64,000 nucleotides of DNA, from NCBI RefSeq assembly GCF_014495685.1, contig NZ_JACTVI010000003.1:186001-250000 (forward strand), given 5' to 3'. The position numbers were made by a program, and so were the translations under genes. This document shows positions 7,620 through 15,825 of this stretch, piece after piece; the first letter of the stretch is position 1; the number at the start of each line of letters is the position of its first letter. Source of the DNA: Streptomyces sp. TRM68367. GTDB lineage: Bacteria; Actinomycetota; Actinomycetes; Streptomycetales; Streptomycetaceae. Below the pieces are notes generated by a model. The model searched no databases. It was not told the origin of the DNA and saw only the letters and a list, made by a program, of their open reading frames with translations.

Positions 7620-10058
7620 TCAGACGTTAATCGGCGCGGTGACCTTGCGGTCCGCGATCGAGCGACCGGCCTGGATTTCGTACGAACCCTTCACAAATGA
7701 CCATGAGTTGGTCATCTCGTCCCAGACCTCGAAAGCCCGGCGCGGGAGTTCGACCGTGACCTCGACGCTCTCGCCGGGTGCGGCCTCGACGCCCGCGAAA
7801 CCGGCCAGCCAGCGCGCCGGACGGCCGGGGTCCGGCGCGCTCGGCGCCAGGTAGAGCTGCACGACCTCGCGCCCGGGCCGCTCACCGGTGTTACGGAGGC
7901 GGACCGTCGCGGTGGTCCCCGCCGCGTCGACCGACTCGTACGTCCAGTCGGTGTAGCCGAGGCCGTGGCCGAACGGGTACGCGGGCGTCCTGCCCTCCTT
8001 CTCCCAGGCCCGGTAGCCGATGAACACGTCCTCCTCGTAAGGGAGTTCACCGGATTCCGGGGCGACGCGCGTGACCGGGGCGTCGTCCAGGGTGCCCCAG
8101 GTGGTGGGCAGCCGGCCGCTCGGTTCCTGCGCGCCGGTCAGCACGTCGGCGAGGGCCGCGCCGCCCTCCTGGCCGGGGAACCAGCTGAGCAGGACGGCGG
8201 CGACCTCCTCGCGCCAGGGCAGTTCCACCGGTGAGCCGGAGTTGACGACCACCACGGTGTTCGGGTTGGCGGCGGCGACGGCGCGGACCAGGTCGTCCTG
8301 GCGGCCGGGGAGACGGAGGTCCTTGCGGTCGAAGCCCTCGGACTCGACGCGCTCGGTGGTGGCGACCACGACCACGGCCGTGTCGGCGCTGCGCGCGGCC
8401 TCGGCGGCCTCGGCGATCAGCTCGTCGGGGTCGCGCTGCGGCTGCTGGTGGGCGAGGGTGAAGCCGACGACCCTGATGCCCGCGTCCTCGGGCACGTCGA
8501 CGACGTGGGTGAGGCAGACCTCGACCGGTTCGCCGGCCGTGAGGTCGACGCGGGCGCGGGGTTCGGGGGCGCCGAAGAAGGAGGCGAAGGGGTCGTCCTT
8601 GGCGGGGCGCTGGACGTCGTCGTAGTACGTGGTGCCGTCGACGGTGAGGGTGAAGGCGCCCAGGCCCTTGATGCCGAAGGTGTGGGTGCCGCTCTCGCGC
8701 GGGGTGAACGTGCCGGTCAGCTCGACGGTGTGCAGGGTGTCGTGGGTGACGCCGTCGGGGAGGTCCGAGCCCATCCACTGGATGTGGCCGTTCGGCGCGG
8801 AGCGGGTGCCGATGACGGTGCCCTCGGCGTCACGGCAGACCGCGCGCAGCGCGAAGCCCCGGTCGGCGGCGGCGAGTTCGGTGTTCGGGTCGGCGCCGAC
8901 GGCGTAGCTGAGGGTTCCCTCGGGGAGGGCTGCGGCGAGGCCGTCCAGCGGGGGGACGGCGTGGTGGGGGAAGACGGCGGCGGAGCCGCCGCCGAGGACC
9001 CGGGCGTCGCGGGCGGCGGCGCCGGTCAGGGCGACCCGGCCGGGCTTCAGGGGCAGCGCGCCGCCGCTGTTGCGGACCAGGACGAAGGAACGGCGGGCGA
9101 TCTCGCGGGCGAGGGCCGCTCCGTCGACGGGGTCCGGGAGTTCGGTGACGACCAGTTCGGCGCCTGGGAGGATGCCGACGCGGGCGGCGAGCCGCAGCAC
9201 GTTGCGTACGGCGGTGTCGATCTCGGCCTCCTCCGCCTCGCCGTCCCGCACGGCCTGCGCCAGGGGCTCGCCGTACACGGTGCGCGGGCCGGGCATCGCC
9301 ACGTCCAGGCCGCCCCTGAGGGCGCCGGTGGTGGAGCGGGCGGCCATCCAGTCGGAGACGTTGAAGCCGTCGAAGCCCCACTCGCCGCGCAGGACTTCGT
9401 TGACGAGGTAGTGGTGCTCGGTCATCGTCGTGCCGTTGACCGTATTGTAGGCGGTCATGATGCCCCACGGGTGGGCGTTCTCGACGATGATCTCGAAGGG
9501 CGCCAGGTACAGCTCGCGCAGGGCGCGTTCGCTCACGACGTTGTTGACGGTGAAGCGGTCGGTCTCGGCGTCGTTGGCGACGAAGTGCTTGACCGTGGTG
9601 CCGACGCCGCCGGACTGCACGCCGGTCACATAGGCGGCGCCGATCCGGCCGGTGAGGTACGGGTCCTCGCTGTAGGCCTCGAAGTGGCGGCCGCCGAGCG
9701 GGGAGCGGTGCAGGTTGACCGTGGGGGCGAGCAGGACGTGGACGCCTTTGCGGCGGGACTCCTGGGCGAGGAGCACGCCGGCCCTGCGGGCGAGGCCGGG
9801 GTCCCAGGTGGCGGCCAGCGCGGTCGGCGAGGGCAGGGCGACGGACGGGTCCTCGGCGGTCCAGCGCACCCCGCGCACACCGATCGGGCCGTCGGACATG
9901 ACGAGGGACGGCAGGCCGATCTCCGGCAGGGCGGGCAGGGTCCACATGTCCTGGCCGGACAGCAGCCGGGCCTTGGCATCCAGATCGAGCTTGCCGAGCG
10001 CCGCCTCGACGGCCGCCTCGCGGGCCTGGTCGGCCTGATGTTCCGGGTTTGCCGCCAT
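7620..10058 (-). CDS. Glycoside hydrolase family 3 beta-glucosidase with PA14 insert
   Basis: The 812-residue enzyme has the GH3 order: an N-terminal TIM barrel with HRSPLGGRHFEAYSEDP, KHFVAND and the nucleophile aspartate in GFNVSDWMA (about 255-263), then an alpha/beta sandwich. That sandwich is interrupted near residues 400-530 by a PA14-like beta insert (SGTHTFGIKGLGAFTLTVDG). A fibronectin-III-like C-terminus with GHGLGYTDW ends the protein. No signal peptide is seen, so it should act inside the cell on imported beta-glucosides or related oligosaccharides. An AGGAGGC-type site precedes the ATG at 10058. It is monocistronic, with its own terminator. Confidence 0.93.
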   Translation of the reverse strand: MAANPEHQADQAREAAVEAALGKLDLDAKARLLSGQDMWTLPALPEIGLPSLVMSDGPIGVRGVRWTAEDPSVALPSPTALAATWDPGLARRAGVLLAQESRRKGVHVLLAPTVNLHRSPLGGRHFEAYSEDPYLTGRIGAAYVTGVQSGGVGTTVKHFVANDAETDRFTVNNVVSERALRELYLAPFEIIVENAHPWGIMTAYNTVNGTTMTEHHYLVNEVLRGEWGFDGFNVSDWMAARSTTGALRGGLDVAMPGPRTVYGEPLAQAVRDGEAEEAEIDTAVRNVLRLAARVGILPGAELVVTELPDPVDGAALAREIARRSFVLVRNSGGALPLKPGRVALTGAAARDARVLGGGSAAVFPHHAVPPLDGLAAALPEGTLSYAVGADPNTELAAADRGFALRAVCRDAEGTVIGTRSAPNGHIQWMGSDLPDGVTHDTLHTVELTGTFTPRESGTHTFGIKGLGAFTLTVDGTTYYDDVQRPAKDDPFASFFGAPEPRARVDLTAGEPVEVCLTHVVDVPEDAGIRVVGFTLAHQQPQRDPDELIAEAAEAARSADTAVVVVATTERVESEGFDRKDLRLPGRQDDLVRAVAAANPNTVVVVNSGSPVELPWREEVAAVLLSWFPGQEGGAALADVLTGAQEPSGRLPTTWGTLDDAPVTRVAPESGELPYEEDVFIGYRAWEKEGRTPAYPFGHGLGYTDWTYESVDAAGTTATVRLRNTGERPGREVVQLYLAPSAPDPGRPARWLAGFAGVEAAPGESVEVTVELPRRAFEVWDEMTNSWSFVKGSYEIQAGRSIADRKVTAPINV

Positions 10059-10291
10059 CGCAGGGTGCCTCCTCGTTTAAGTCCAGGGCCTTCTCAATCC
10101 TGCCTCGGACACCTGCGAACCACTCGGGACCGCACCCTCCAATTGAGGAACAACCGCGGGCTCCTGGACCCGAAGTCGGTGGACATGCCGGGCGCGTTCC
10201 GGGACGGCGGCACGCCATGGCACAGACCACTTCCGCCACGCGATACTGCCGCCGGCACGCACCACCACTGCGACGGAAGGCCAGAACTCCC

Positions 10292-11575
10292 GTGACTTCC
10301 AGACGACTTCGGTACGGCATCCTGGGCCTGGCCCTGCTGACCGGCATGACCGGCATGACCGGACTGTCCGCCCCGGCGACCACGACCGCCGCCGAGCAGA
10401 CGGCCCCCTCCCCCACCGTCGAGGAGCAGCGCCTCGACCGATCCGTGCCCCAGGAGATCCTCCGCCGTTCCGGATTCGACGCCGTGGCATCCGAGTTCGC
10501 CCGCGCGCTGGGCGAGGCCGGCGACTACGCCGAGGCCCGGAGGGTCGTCGCACGCGAGGGATCCGCGCTGTGGCGGCGGGCCGTCGACCGTGCGCAGGGG
10601 CGCGGGCCGGCGGGCGGGGACATGAGCCGGGACGACGACCGGCCGCTGTACTGGGCGCGGCTCGGGATGACGCGGGAAGTGCGCACCTGGCAGCCGGACT
10701 TCGGATTGGGCGAGGTCCAACGCGCCGGGCTGCTGGACGAGTTGGAGCGGACCTCGCGTGGGCAGACCACCCTGCGCCATCCGCCCGGCAAGGGGCTGAA
10801 GCGGATCCTGGTCACCGGCTTCGACCCGTTCACCCTGGACCGCGACATCCGCATCTCCAACCCGTCGGGGGCCGCCGCGCTCGCCCTCGACGGCACGGTG
10901 ATCCAGACGCCGGAGGGTCCGGCACGGATCGAGACCGCCGTGTTCCCGGTGCGCTGGCAGGACTTCACTGGGGACACCTCCCAGGCGTTCAGCTCTGGGG
11001 GAGGGACGGTGGAGCGGACGCTGCGGCCGTATCTGCCGAAGGTGGACCTGTTCACTACCGTGAGCCAGGGGCGGCGCGGCCAGTTCGACGTGGAACGGAC
11101 CAACGGGGCCTGGCGGGGCGGCTTCGCGGACAACGACAACATCGGCCGCACGGAGACCATCCCGGTCACCGACCCGGCCTCGCAGCCGCAGTGGACGACG
11201 ACCACCCTGCCGTACAAGGCGATCACCGCCGCGTCGACCGGGCGCTTCCCCGTGTACGACAACACCGAGGTGACCGAGATCCCGGCGGGCGGCACGGAGC
11301 CCGTCGTACGGCCGGACGGGCCGACGCCCGGCTCGACGGCGCGCAAAGGGGGCGGCGGGGACTACCTGTCCAACGAGATCGCCTACCGGGCGACGCTGCT
11401 GCGGGACCGGCTCGGGCTGCACGACCGGCTGCCGGGCGGGCATGTGCACACGCCCGTGCTGGAGTTCGGCGCCGGGAACAGCGGCGATATCACCGACCCC
11501 CAGTTCGTGCGGAACCGGCTGGACATCATCGCCCAGGTGCGGGCGATCCTGACGGTGGCTGCGGAGCAGTTGTAG
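10292..11575 (+). CDS. Secreted pyroglutamyl-peptidase-I-like protein lacking the catalytic cysteine
   Basis: The 427-residue product has an N-terminal signal peptide and a helical pro-like region. From about residue 165 it has a peptidase C15 fold: ILVTGFDPFTLD, a VERTNGAW segment keeping the catalytic glutamate region, DNDNIGRTE, and GGHVHTP for the histidine. The segment that normally carries the nucleophile reads GDYLSNEIAYR, with Ser (TCC at 11369-11371) where C15 enzymes have Cys. It is also about twice the usual length. It may be inactive, a serine-type variant, or a binding protein. The GTG at 10292 follows GGAAGG; an ATG at 10217 would give a longer leader. Its 3' end overlaps the convergent EI24 gene by 50 nt. 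Confidence 0.75.
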   Translation: MTSRRLRYGILGLALLTGMTGMTGLSAPATTTAAEQTAPSPTVEEQRLDRSVPQEILRRSGFDAVASEFARALGEAGDYAEARRVVAREGSALWRRAVDRAQGRGPAGGDMSRDDDRPLYWARLGMTREVRTWQPDFGLGEVQRAGLLDELERTSRGQTTLRHPPGKGLKRILVTGFDPFTLDRDIRISNPSGAAALALDGTVIQTPEGPARIETAVFPVRWQDFTGDTSQAFSSGGGTVERTLRPYLPKVDLFTTVSQGRRGQFDVERTNGAWRGGFADNDNIGRTETIPVTDPASQPQWTTTTLPYKAITAASTGRFPVYDNTEVTEIPAGGTEPVVRPDGPTPGSTARKGGGGDYLSNEIAYRATLLRDRLGLHDRLPGGHVHTPVLEFGAGNSGDITDPQFVRNRLDIIAQVRAILTVAAEQL

Positions 11576-12347
11576 CCGCGTCGTCGCCCTCCTCGTCGCG
11601 GGTCTCCTCGCCGGCCAGTTCGCGGGCGAGGAGCGTGGCGCCCGCGACCGCGCCCGGCATCAGGAAGACCGCGACGAACGGCACCAGGAAGGCCAGGCCC
11701 AGTGGCGTGCCGAAGCCCCAGACCAGGGACTTGCGGGCGCGCAGCAGGGTGAGACGGTCGCGCAGGTCGACGCCGCGGCGCTGGAGGGCGACGGCGGTCA
11801 GTTCCTCGGTGAGGAAGAAGCCGGTGACGAAGAAGCCGACCACCGGGACGACGGTCTGCCCGGCGACCGGGATGAACCCGAGCGCGAACAGCAGCACGCC
11901 CCAGAGAGCGGCGCGGAGGACGATCCGGAGGCTGTCGCGACCCGAGATCCACAACTCCTGCCAGAGCAGCAGGTTCGACTCGGGGGCGGTGCCGTCCGGG
12001 GAGACGTCGCGGTCGACCGTCTCGGAGAGGCTCTCGTAGAACGGCTGGCCGATCAGGAGCGTGACCGCGGTGAAGGTGAGGACGGCGAGGAGGAGGCCGA
12101 GGGCGAACAGGACGGCGGTGAGGAAGCCGCGGAACAGGCCCGGCCAGGGGCTCGACCAGGCGTCGGCGAACGGCGTCGCCCAGGTCACGGCGTCCGCGCC
12201 CCACAGGGCGAGCGCGACGAGCGCCACCGCGTACATGACGAGCGTGATCAGGCCCGGGACGAGCCCGAAGCCATACTGCTTGCCGTGCCGGGCCACCCAT
12301 CGCTGGCCCTTCAGGAGATAGCGGAAACCCGTGCCAAGATCGCGCAT
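11526..12347 (-). CDS. EI24-domain (CysZ-like) integral membrane protein
   Basis: The protein has 273 residues. It shows four or more hydrophobic helices (around residues 30-52, 75-100, 145-175 and 205-235) and the family-typical start FRYLLKGQRWVARHG. The EI24/CysZ superfamily includes sulfate uptake proteins and others of unknown role; no neighbouring cysteine or sulfate genes support a sulfate function here. The C-terminus is acidic and Pro-rich. It converges on and overlaps the peptidase-like gene for 50 nt, and faces the serine hydrolase gene across a 309-nt divergent intergenic region. Confidence 0.85.
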   Translation of the reverse strand: MRDLGTGFRYLLKGQRWVARHGKQYGFGLVPGLITLVMYAVALVALALWGADAVTWATPFADAWSSPWPGLFRGFLTAVLFALGLLLAVLTFTAVTLLIGQPFYESLSETVDRDVSPDGTAPESNLLLWQELWISGRDSLRIVLRAALWGVLLFALGFIPVAGQTVVPVVGFFVTGFFLTEELTAVALQRRGVDLRDRLTLLRARKSLVWGFGTPLGLAFLVPFVAVFLMPGAVAGATLLARELAGEETRDEEGDDAATTAPQPPSGSPAPGR

Positions 12348-12656
12348 GGGGGAACCCTATAGGGGCGCCGGTGACGTCCTTACGGCGCTGCGGTCACACC
12401 GGTGTCACAGCTCCAGGCCCGAGGGTGCTGACGGCGATTCCGGGGACGTTCTCCTCCCCCAGGCACGTCGGCGTCCGCCCTCGGGATGCCCGCTCCGTGC
12501 CGCTCGGGTGGCCCGTCCGACCCCGGGGCCGGCAAGGCACCTTAGGTGCGGTTGAGTCGAACGGGCAGGTCCCGCCGTACCGATCTCAGGAAGCCTTCAG
12601 GAGGTACGCGCGCACATGGCGCCCGCCACGGCGGTTCGGTCAGGGGAGGAGAGCGG
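12348..12656. promoter_or_regulatory. Divergent intergenic region with a 13-bp palindrome
   Basis: This 309-nt region separates two divergent genes. The only clear element is GCACCTTAGGTGC at 12537-12549, a perfect palindrome around a central T and a candidate operator for the downstream hydrolase. GGGGAGGAG precedes the ATG at 12657. I see no other gene. Confidence 0.45.
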
Positions 12657-13796
12657 ATGACGCAGCAGATCCACGGCACCGTCGCCGACGGCTTCGAGGC
12701 GGTCCGCAAGGAGTTCGCCGCGTTCGTGGCCGGGGAACGGCCCGACTACGAGGGACAGCTGTGCGCTTACGTGCACGGCCGCAAGGTGGTCGACCTGTGG
12801 GCCGGCGCCGACTCCCTGTACGGCGTGTACTCGTCCACCAAGGGCGCGGCGCATCTGGTGGTGGCGCTGCTGGTGCAGGACGGCACCCTCGAACTGGACC
12901 GCAAAGTGACGTACTACTGGCCGGAGTTCGGCGCCGAGGGAAAGGGCGCGCTGACGCTGCGCGAGCTGGTCACGCACCGGGCGGGGCTGATCGGCACGGA
13001 CACCGGGTTCACGGCCGAGGAGCTGGCCGACGACAGGGCGATCGCCGAACGGCTCGCCGACCAGCGGCCGTTCTGGCGCCCGGGCACGGCGTTCGGCTAC
13101 CACGCGCTGGTGCTGGGCGCGCTCGTCGGCGAGGTGGTGCGCCGCGCGACGGGCCGGACGCTCCAGGAGGTGTACGAGGACCGGGTGCGCGGCCCGTACG
13201 GGCTGGACTTCCACCTGGGCCTGCCCGAGGCCCTGGAGCCCCGCTTCCGTCCCGTGCAGTCGATGGTGCCGACGCCGAAGCAGCAGGCCGTGCTGGACGC
13301 CACGCCGACCGGCCCGCACTCGGTCGCCTCGATCGCGTTCAACATGCACGTGCCGGACCCGGGCGAGCTGATCGACCACGCCAACTCCCGTACCGTGCGC
13401 GCCAAGGGCCCCGCGTCGGCGGGCGGGGTGGCCTCGGCGCGCGGGCTCGCCGGGATGTACGCGGCGGCGATCAGCGAGATCGGCGACCGGCCGCCGCTGC
13501 TCAAGCCGGACACGGTGGCAGAGGTCGGCCAGATCCATGCCAGTGGCTACGACCTGGTGGTGCGCGCCCACCGGTCGTACGCGCTGGGTTTCCAGGCGAC
13601 CGCGGACGTCTGGTACCCGTTCCTGGGCGCCGGGGCCTTCGGGCACAGCAGCGCGGGCGGTTCGCAGGCCTTCGCCGACCCGCGCAGCGGACTGGCGTAC
13701 GGCTACACCCGTCGCCGGCTGTCCTTCCCGGACGGTGCGGCGGCGGAGAACGCGGGGCTGGTGCGGGCGGTGCACAGGGCGGCACTGGCGAACTGA
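12657..13796 (+). CDS. Beta-lactamase-fold serine hydrolase (class C / EstB type)
   Basis: This 379-residue protein belongs to the beta-lactamase/DD-peptidase-related hydrolases. It has the SxxK nucleophile motif (SSTKGAA, about residues 60-66), a Tyr-based second motif FGYHALVLG, and a third-box equivalent HSSAGGSQ near residue 330. There is no signal peptide, so it is probably a cytoplasmic esterase or amidase rather than a cell-wall enzyme. The ATG at 12657 is fixed by a good ribosome-binding site. A strong terminator follows the stop. Confidence 0.88.
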   Translation: MTQQIHGTVADGFEAVRKEFAAFVAGERPDYEGQLCAYVHGRKVVDLWAGADSLYGVYSSTKGAAHLVVALLVQDGTLELDRKVTYYWPEFGAEGKGALTLRELVTHRAGLIGTDTGFTAEELADDRAIAERLADQRPFWRPGTAFGYHALVLGALVGEVVRRATGRTLQEVYEDRVRGPYGLDFHLGLPEALEPRFRPVQSMVPTPKQQAVLDATPTGPHSVASIAFNMHVPDPGELIDHANSRTVRAKGPASAGGVASARGLAGMYAAAISEIGDRPPLLKPDTVAEVGQIHASGYDLVVRAHRSYALGFQATADVWYPFLGAGAFGHSSAGGSQAFADPRSGLAYGYTRRRLSFPDGAAAENAGLVRAVHRAALAN

Positions 13797-13803
13797 GGCG
13801 GCA

Positions 13804-13836
13804 AAGGCCGCACCCCACGTCCAAGGGTGCGGCCTT
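13804..13836 (+). terminator. Rho-independent-type terminator
   Basis: AAGGCCGCACCC (13804-13815) pairs with GGGTGCGGCCTT (13825-13836) across a 9-nt loop and is followed by CTTC. It lies 8 nt after the hydrolase stop and faces the convergent oxidoreductase. Confidence 0.85.
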
Positions 13837-13911
13837 CTTCGTACGCAACGAGCCGGGTCGGACGAGCGTCACGGTGATGTCGGGCCGAGATCTCCACGAG
13901 GATCCCGCCGA

Positions 13912-14910
13912 TCAGAGCTTGACGATCATCTTCCCGGTGTTGTCGCCGCGCAGCACGCCGAGGAACGCCTCCAGGTTGTTCTCGATGCCCTCGACGACGG
14001 TCTCCCGGTACTTGAGCTCACCCGAGGCGACCCAGGGGCCGACCTCCTGGACGAACTGCGGCTGAAGGTCGTAGTGGTCGCCGACGAGGACCCCCTCGAC
14101 GCGGAGCCGGTTCTGCAGGATCTTGACCATGTTCCGCGGGCCGGGGGTCGGCTCGGTCGCGTTGTACTGCGAGATCATGCCGCAGATCACGGCCCGGCCG
14201 CGCAGGTTGAGCGCGCTGATCGCGGCCTCCAGGTGCTCGCCGCCGACGTTGTCGAAGTAGACGTCGATGCCGTCGGGCGCAGCTTCCCTGAGTTGCTCGT
14301 GGACCGGGCCCTTCTTGTAGTTGAAGGCGGCATCGAAGCCGTACTCATCGACGAGGGTCTTGACCTTCTCGTCGGAGCCGGCGGAGCCGATGACCCGCGA
14401 GGCGCCCTTCAGCCGGGCGATCTGGCCGACCTGGCTGCCCACCGCCCCGGCCGCGCCGGAGACGAAGACCGCGTCGCCCTCCTTTAGGGCGCCGACCCGC
14501 AGCAGGCCCGCGTACGCGGTCAGGCCCGTCATGCCGAGCACCCCGAGGTACGCGCTCAGCGGCGCCGCCTCCGGGTCCACCTTGACGGCGCTCTTCGCGT
14601 CCACCGCGGCGTACTCGCGCCAGCCGAGGAAGTGCAGGACGTGGTCGCCGACGGCGATGCCCTCGGCGTGGGAGGCGACGACCTCGCCGACGGCGCCGCC
14701 CTGCATGACCTTGCCCAGTTCGAAGGGGGCGACGTAGGACTTGGCGTCGCTCATCCGGCCGCGCATGTACGGGTCGACGGAGAGGTACTTGTTACGGACG
14801 AGGACCTGCCCGTCACCCGGCGCCGGTACCTCCGTCTCCATGAAGGCGAAGTCCTCGGGTTTCGGCCAGCCGACCGGGCGGCTGAGCAGGTGCCATTCGC
14901 GGTTGATCAT
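13912..14910 (-). CDS. NADP-dependent MDR-type oxidoreductase (CurA/leukotriene-dehydrogenase-like)
   Basis: The 332-residue protein is a zinc-free medium-chain reductase: a GroES-like N-terminus with SVDPYMRGRM, the nucleotide loop SGAAGAVGSQVGQ (about residues 150-162), and the late segment RVEGVLVGD. Relatives reduce the double bond of alpha,beta-unsaturated ketones or aldehydes with NADPH. It is divergent from a MarR gene, and two palindromes lie in the 88-nt gap. Repression by that MarR and induction by an electrophile or phenolic compound is therefore likely, as for similar pairs. Confidence 0.9.
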   Translation of the reverse strand: MINREWHLLSRPVGWPKPEDFAFMETEVPAPGDGQVLVRNKYLSVDPYMRGRMSDAKSYVAPFELGKVMQGGAVGEVVASHAEGIAVGDHVLHFLGWREYAAVDAKSAVKVDPEAAPLSAYLGVLGMTGLTAYAGLLRVGALKEGDAVFVSGAAGAVGSQVGQIARLKGASRVIGSAGSDEKVKTLVDEYGFDAAFNYKKGPVHEQLREAAPDGIDVYFDNVGGEHLEAAISALNLRGRAVICGMISQYNATEPTPGPRNMVKILQNRLRVEGVLVGDHYDLQPQFVQEVGPWVASGELKYRETVVEGIENNLEAFLGVLRGDNTGKMIVKL

Positions 14911-14930
14911 GACAGGACCCTTCCATTTAC

Positions 14931-14970
14931 TTCAGTACCTGAAACAACAGTGCACCTGAATATTTCAGGT
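14931..14970. promoter_or_regulatory. Two palindromic operator sites between the oxidoreductase and marR
   Basis: TTCAGTACCTGAA at 14931-14943 and ACCTGAATATTTCAGGT at 14954-14970 are both perfect inverted repeats sharing the half-site CTGAA. Their centres are 25 bp apart. They lie between divergent genes, one of which encodes a MarR protein, so they are very likely its autoregulatory sites. Confidence 0.8.
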
Positions 14971-14998
14971 TGTCAAGTAAACGGGGTAGGCTGAGGCC

Positions 14999-15436
14999 AT
15001 GGCCACTCCACACAGAACCCAGCGGCCCGACGCCCTGACCCTCGAGGTCGTGGAGCTCTTCGGCGAGGTCGTGGCCCGCTTCCACGCGGACTACGAGGAG
15101 GCGGCCGCGGATCACGCGCTGACCGGGGCGCAGGCGCGGCTGCTGAGTCTGCTGTCGCTGGAGCCGTTGCCCATGCGGAAACTGGCGCAGCGGCTGAAGT
15201 GCGAGCCGTCCAACGTCACGGGGATCGTGGACCGGTTGGAGTCCCGGGGCCTGGTGGAGCGGCGGCCCGATCCCGCCGACCGCCGGGTGAAGCTGGCCGC
15301 CGCCACCCCGGAGGGCCGCCGCGTCGCGAGCAGCCTCCGCGAGGGGCTGCACTTCGCCCGCGAGCCGCTCGCGGGGCTGTCGGCGCAGGAGCAGCTGGCG
15401 TTGCGGGATCTGCTGCACCGGATGCTGAACGCGTAG
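14999..15436 (+). CDS. MarR family transcriptional regulator
   Basis: This 145-residue protein is a typical winged-helix MarR, with the recognition region MRKLAQRLKCEPSNVTGIVDRLESRGLVERR (residues 59-89) and the wing DPADRRVKLAA. The ATG at 14999 follows a weak purine-rich site. It is divergent from the NADPH oxidoreductase, which it probably represses through the paired palindromes in the shared promoter region. Confidence 0.93.
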   Translation: MATPHRTQRPDALTLEVVELFGEVVARFHADYEEAAADHALTGAQARLLSLLSLEPLPMRKLAQRLKCEPSNVTGIVDRLESRGLVERRPDPADRRVKLAAATPEGRRVASSLREGLHFAREPLAGLSAQEQLALRDLLHRMLNA

Positions 15437-15527
15437 CGCCCGGATCCGCCGGTCTCCAGCACTCTCCGGCGCGCTGCCGGAGGAACAGCGGCCCGCGCCG
15501 CGCCCTCCGACAGCCCAGGACAAGGCC

Positions 15528-15698
15528 TCAGCCGCGTGTCTTGCCGAAGTAGCGGGCCCGCACCCGGTCGAGCAGGATCGCAAGGCCGAGGACCGCCCCC
15601 TGCACCACCTGTTCCCAGCCCGGCCCGACTGAGGGGTCGGCCACGTTCATCCTGCCGATCACCAGGATCCCGACCACGCCCCCCAGCACAGCGCCGGC
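15528..15698 (-). pseudogene. C-terminal relic of a sugar ABC transporter permease (RbsC/BPD_transp_2 type)
   Basis: The minus strand reads GAVLGGVVGILVIGRM, then PGWEQVVQGAVLGLAILLDRVR, ending at a TGA at 15528-15530. This is the last transmembrane helix and tail of RbsC-type permeases; the intact permease at 23195 ends with the equivalent [20 protein letters not shown]. Upstream of about 15698 the frame hits a stop and similarity ends. Only about 55 codons remain, with no start. Confidence 0.75.
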
Positions 15699-15761
15699 GC
15701 TTCACTGGACCTGTGGGCCCAGCTCGACAACGCCTGCCAGCAGTGGAACATCGCGCCCTGA
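15699..15761 (+). pseudogene. C-terminal relic of a ricin-type lectin (CBM13) domain
   Basis: On the plus strand, 20 codons read ASLDLWAQLDNACQQWNIAP followed by TGA at 15759-15761. This is the last QxW repeat of a beta-trefoil carbohydrate-binding module; the GH43 protein at 27861 ends with WLNNACQQWRLSPA. It begins at the exact point where the convergent permease relic ends, which suggests a deletion that fused the ends of two genes. The downstream terminator appears to be retained. Confidence 0.72.
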
Positions 15762-15780
15762 CACGGGCGACAGCACGGTG

Positions 15781-15808
15781 ACGGCCCGCCGGTCCTGCGG
15801 CGGGCCGT
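15781..15808. terminator. Perfect 11-bp hairpin
   Basis: ACGGCCCGCCG (15781-15791) pairs with CGGCGGGCCGT (15798-15808) with a 6-nt loop. It lies between the lectin relic and the convergent SCO2400-family gene and can serve both. Confidence 0.75.
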
Positions 15809-15825
15809 TCGTCAGGGAGAGGCTT

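Noticed and set aside
8448..10416. Long opposite-strand and alternate frames over the GH3 gene
   Set aside because: The GH3 motifs and codon bias fix the true frame; these frames have low-complexity composition.
10981..11015. CAGCTCTGGGGGAGGGAC inside the peptidase-like gene as another copy of the palindromic repeat
   Set aside because: Only one short arm resembles the repeats at 47641 and 54412; there is no matching second arm.
14970..14992. TTGTCA and TAGGCT as the marR promoter
   Set aside because: The spacing is only 11 nt, too short for a sigma-70-type promoter.
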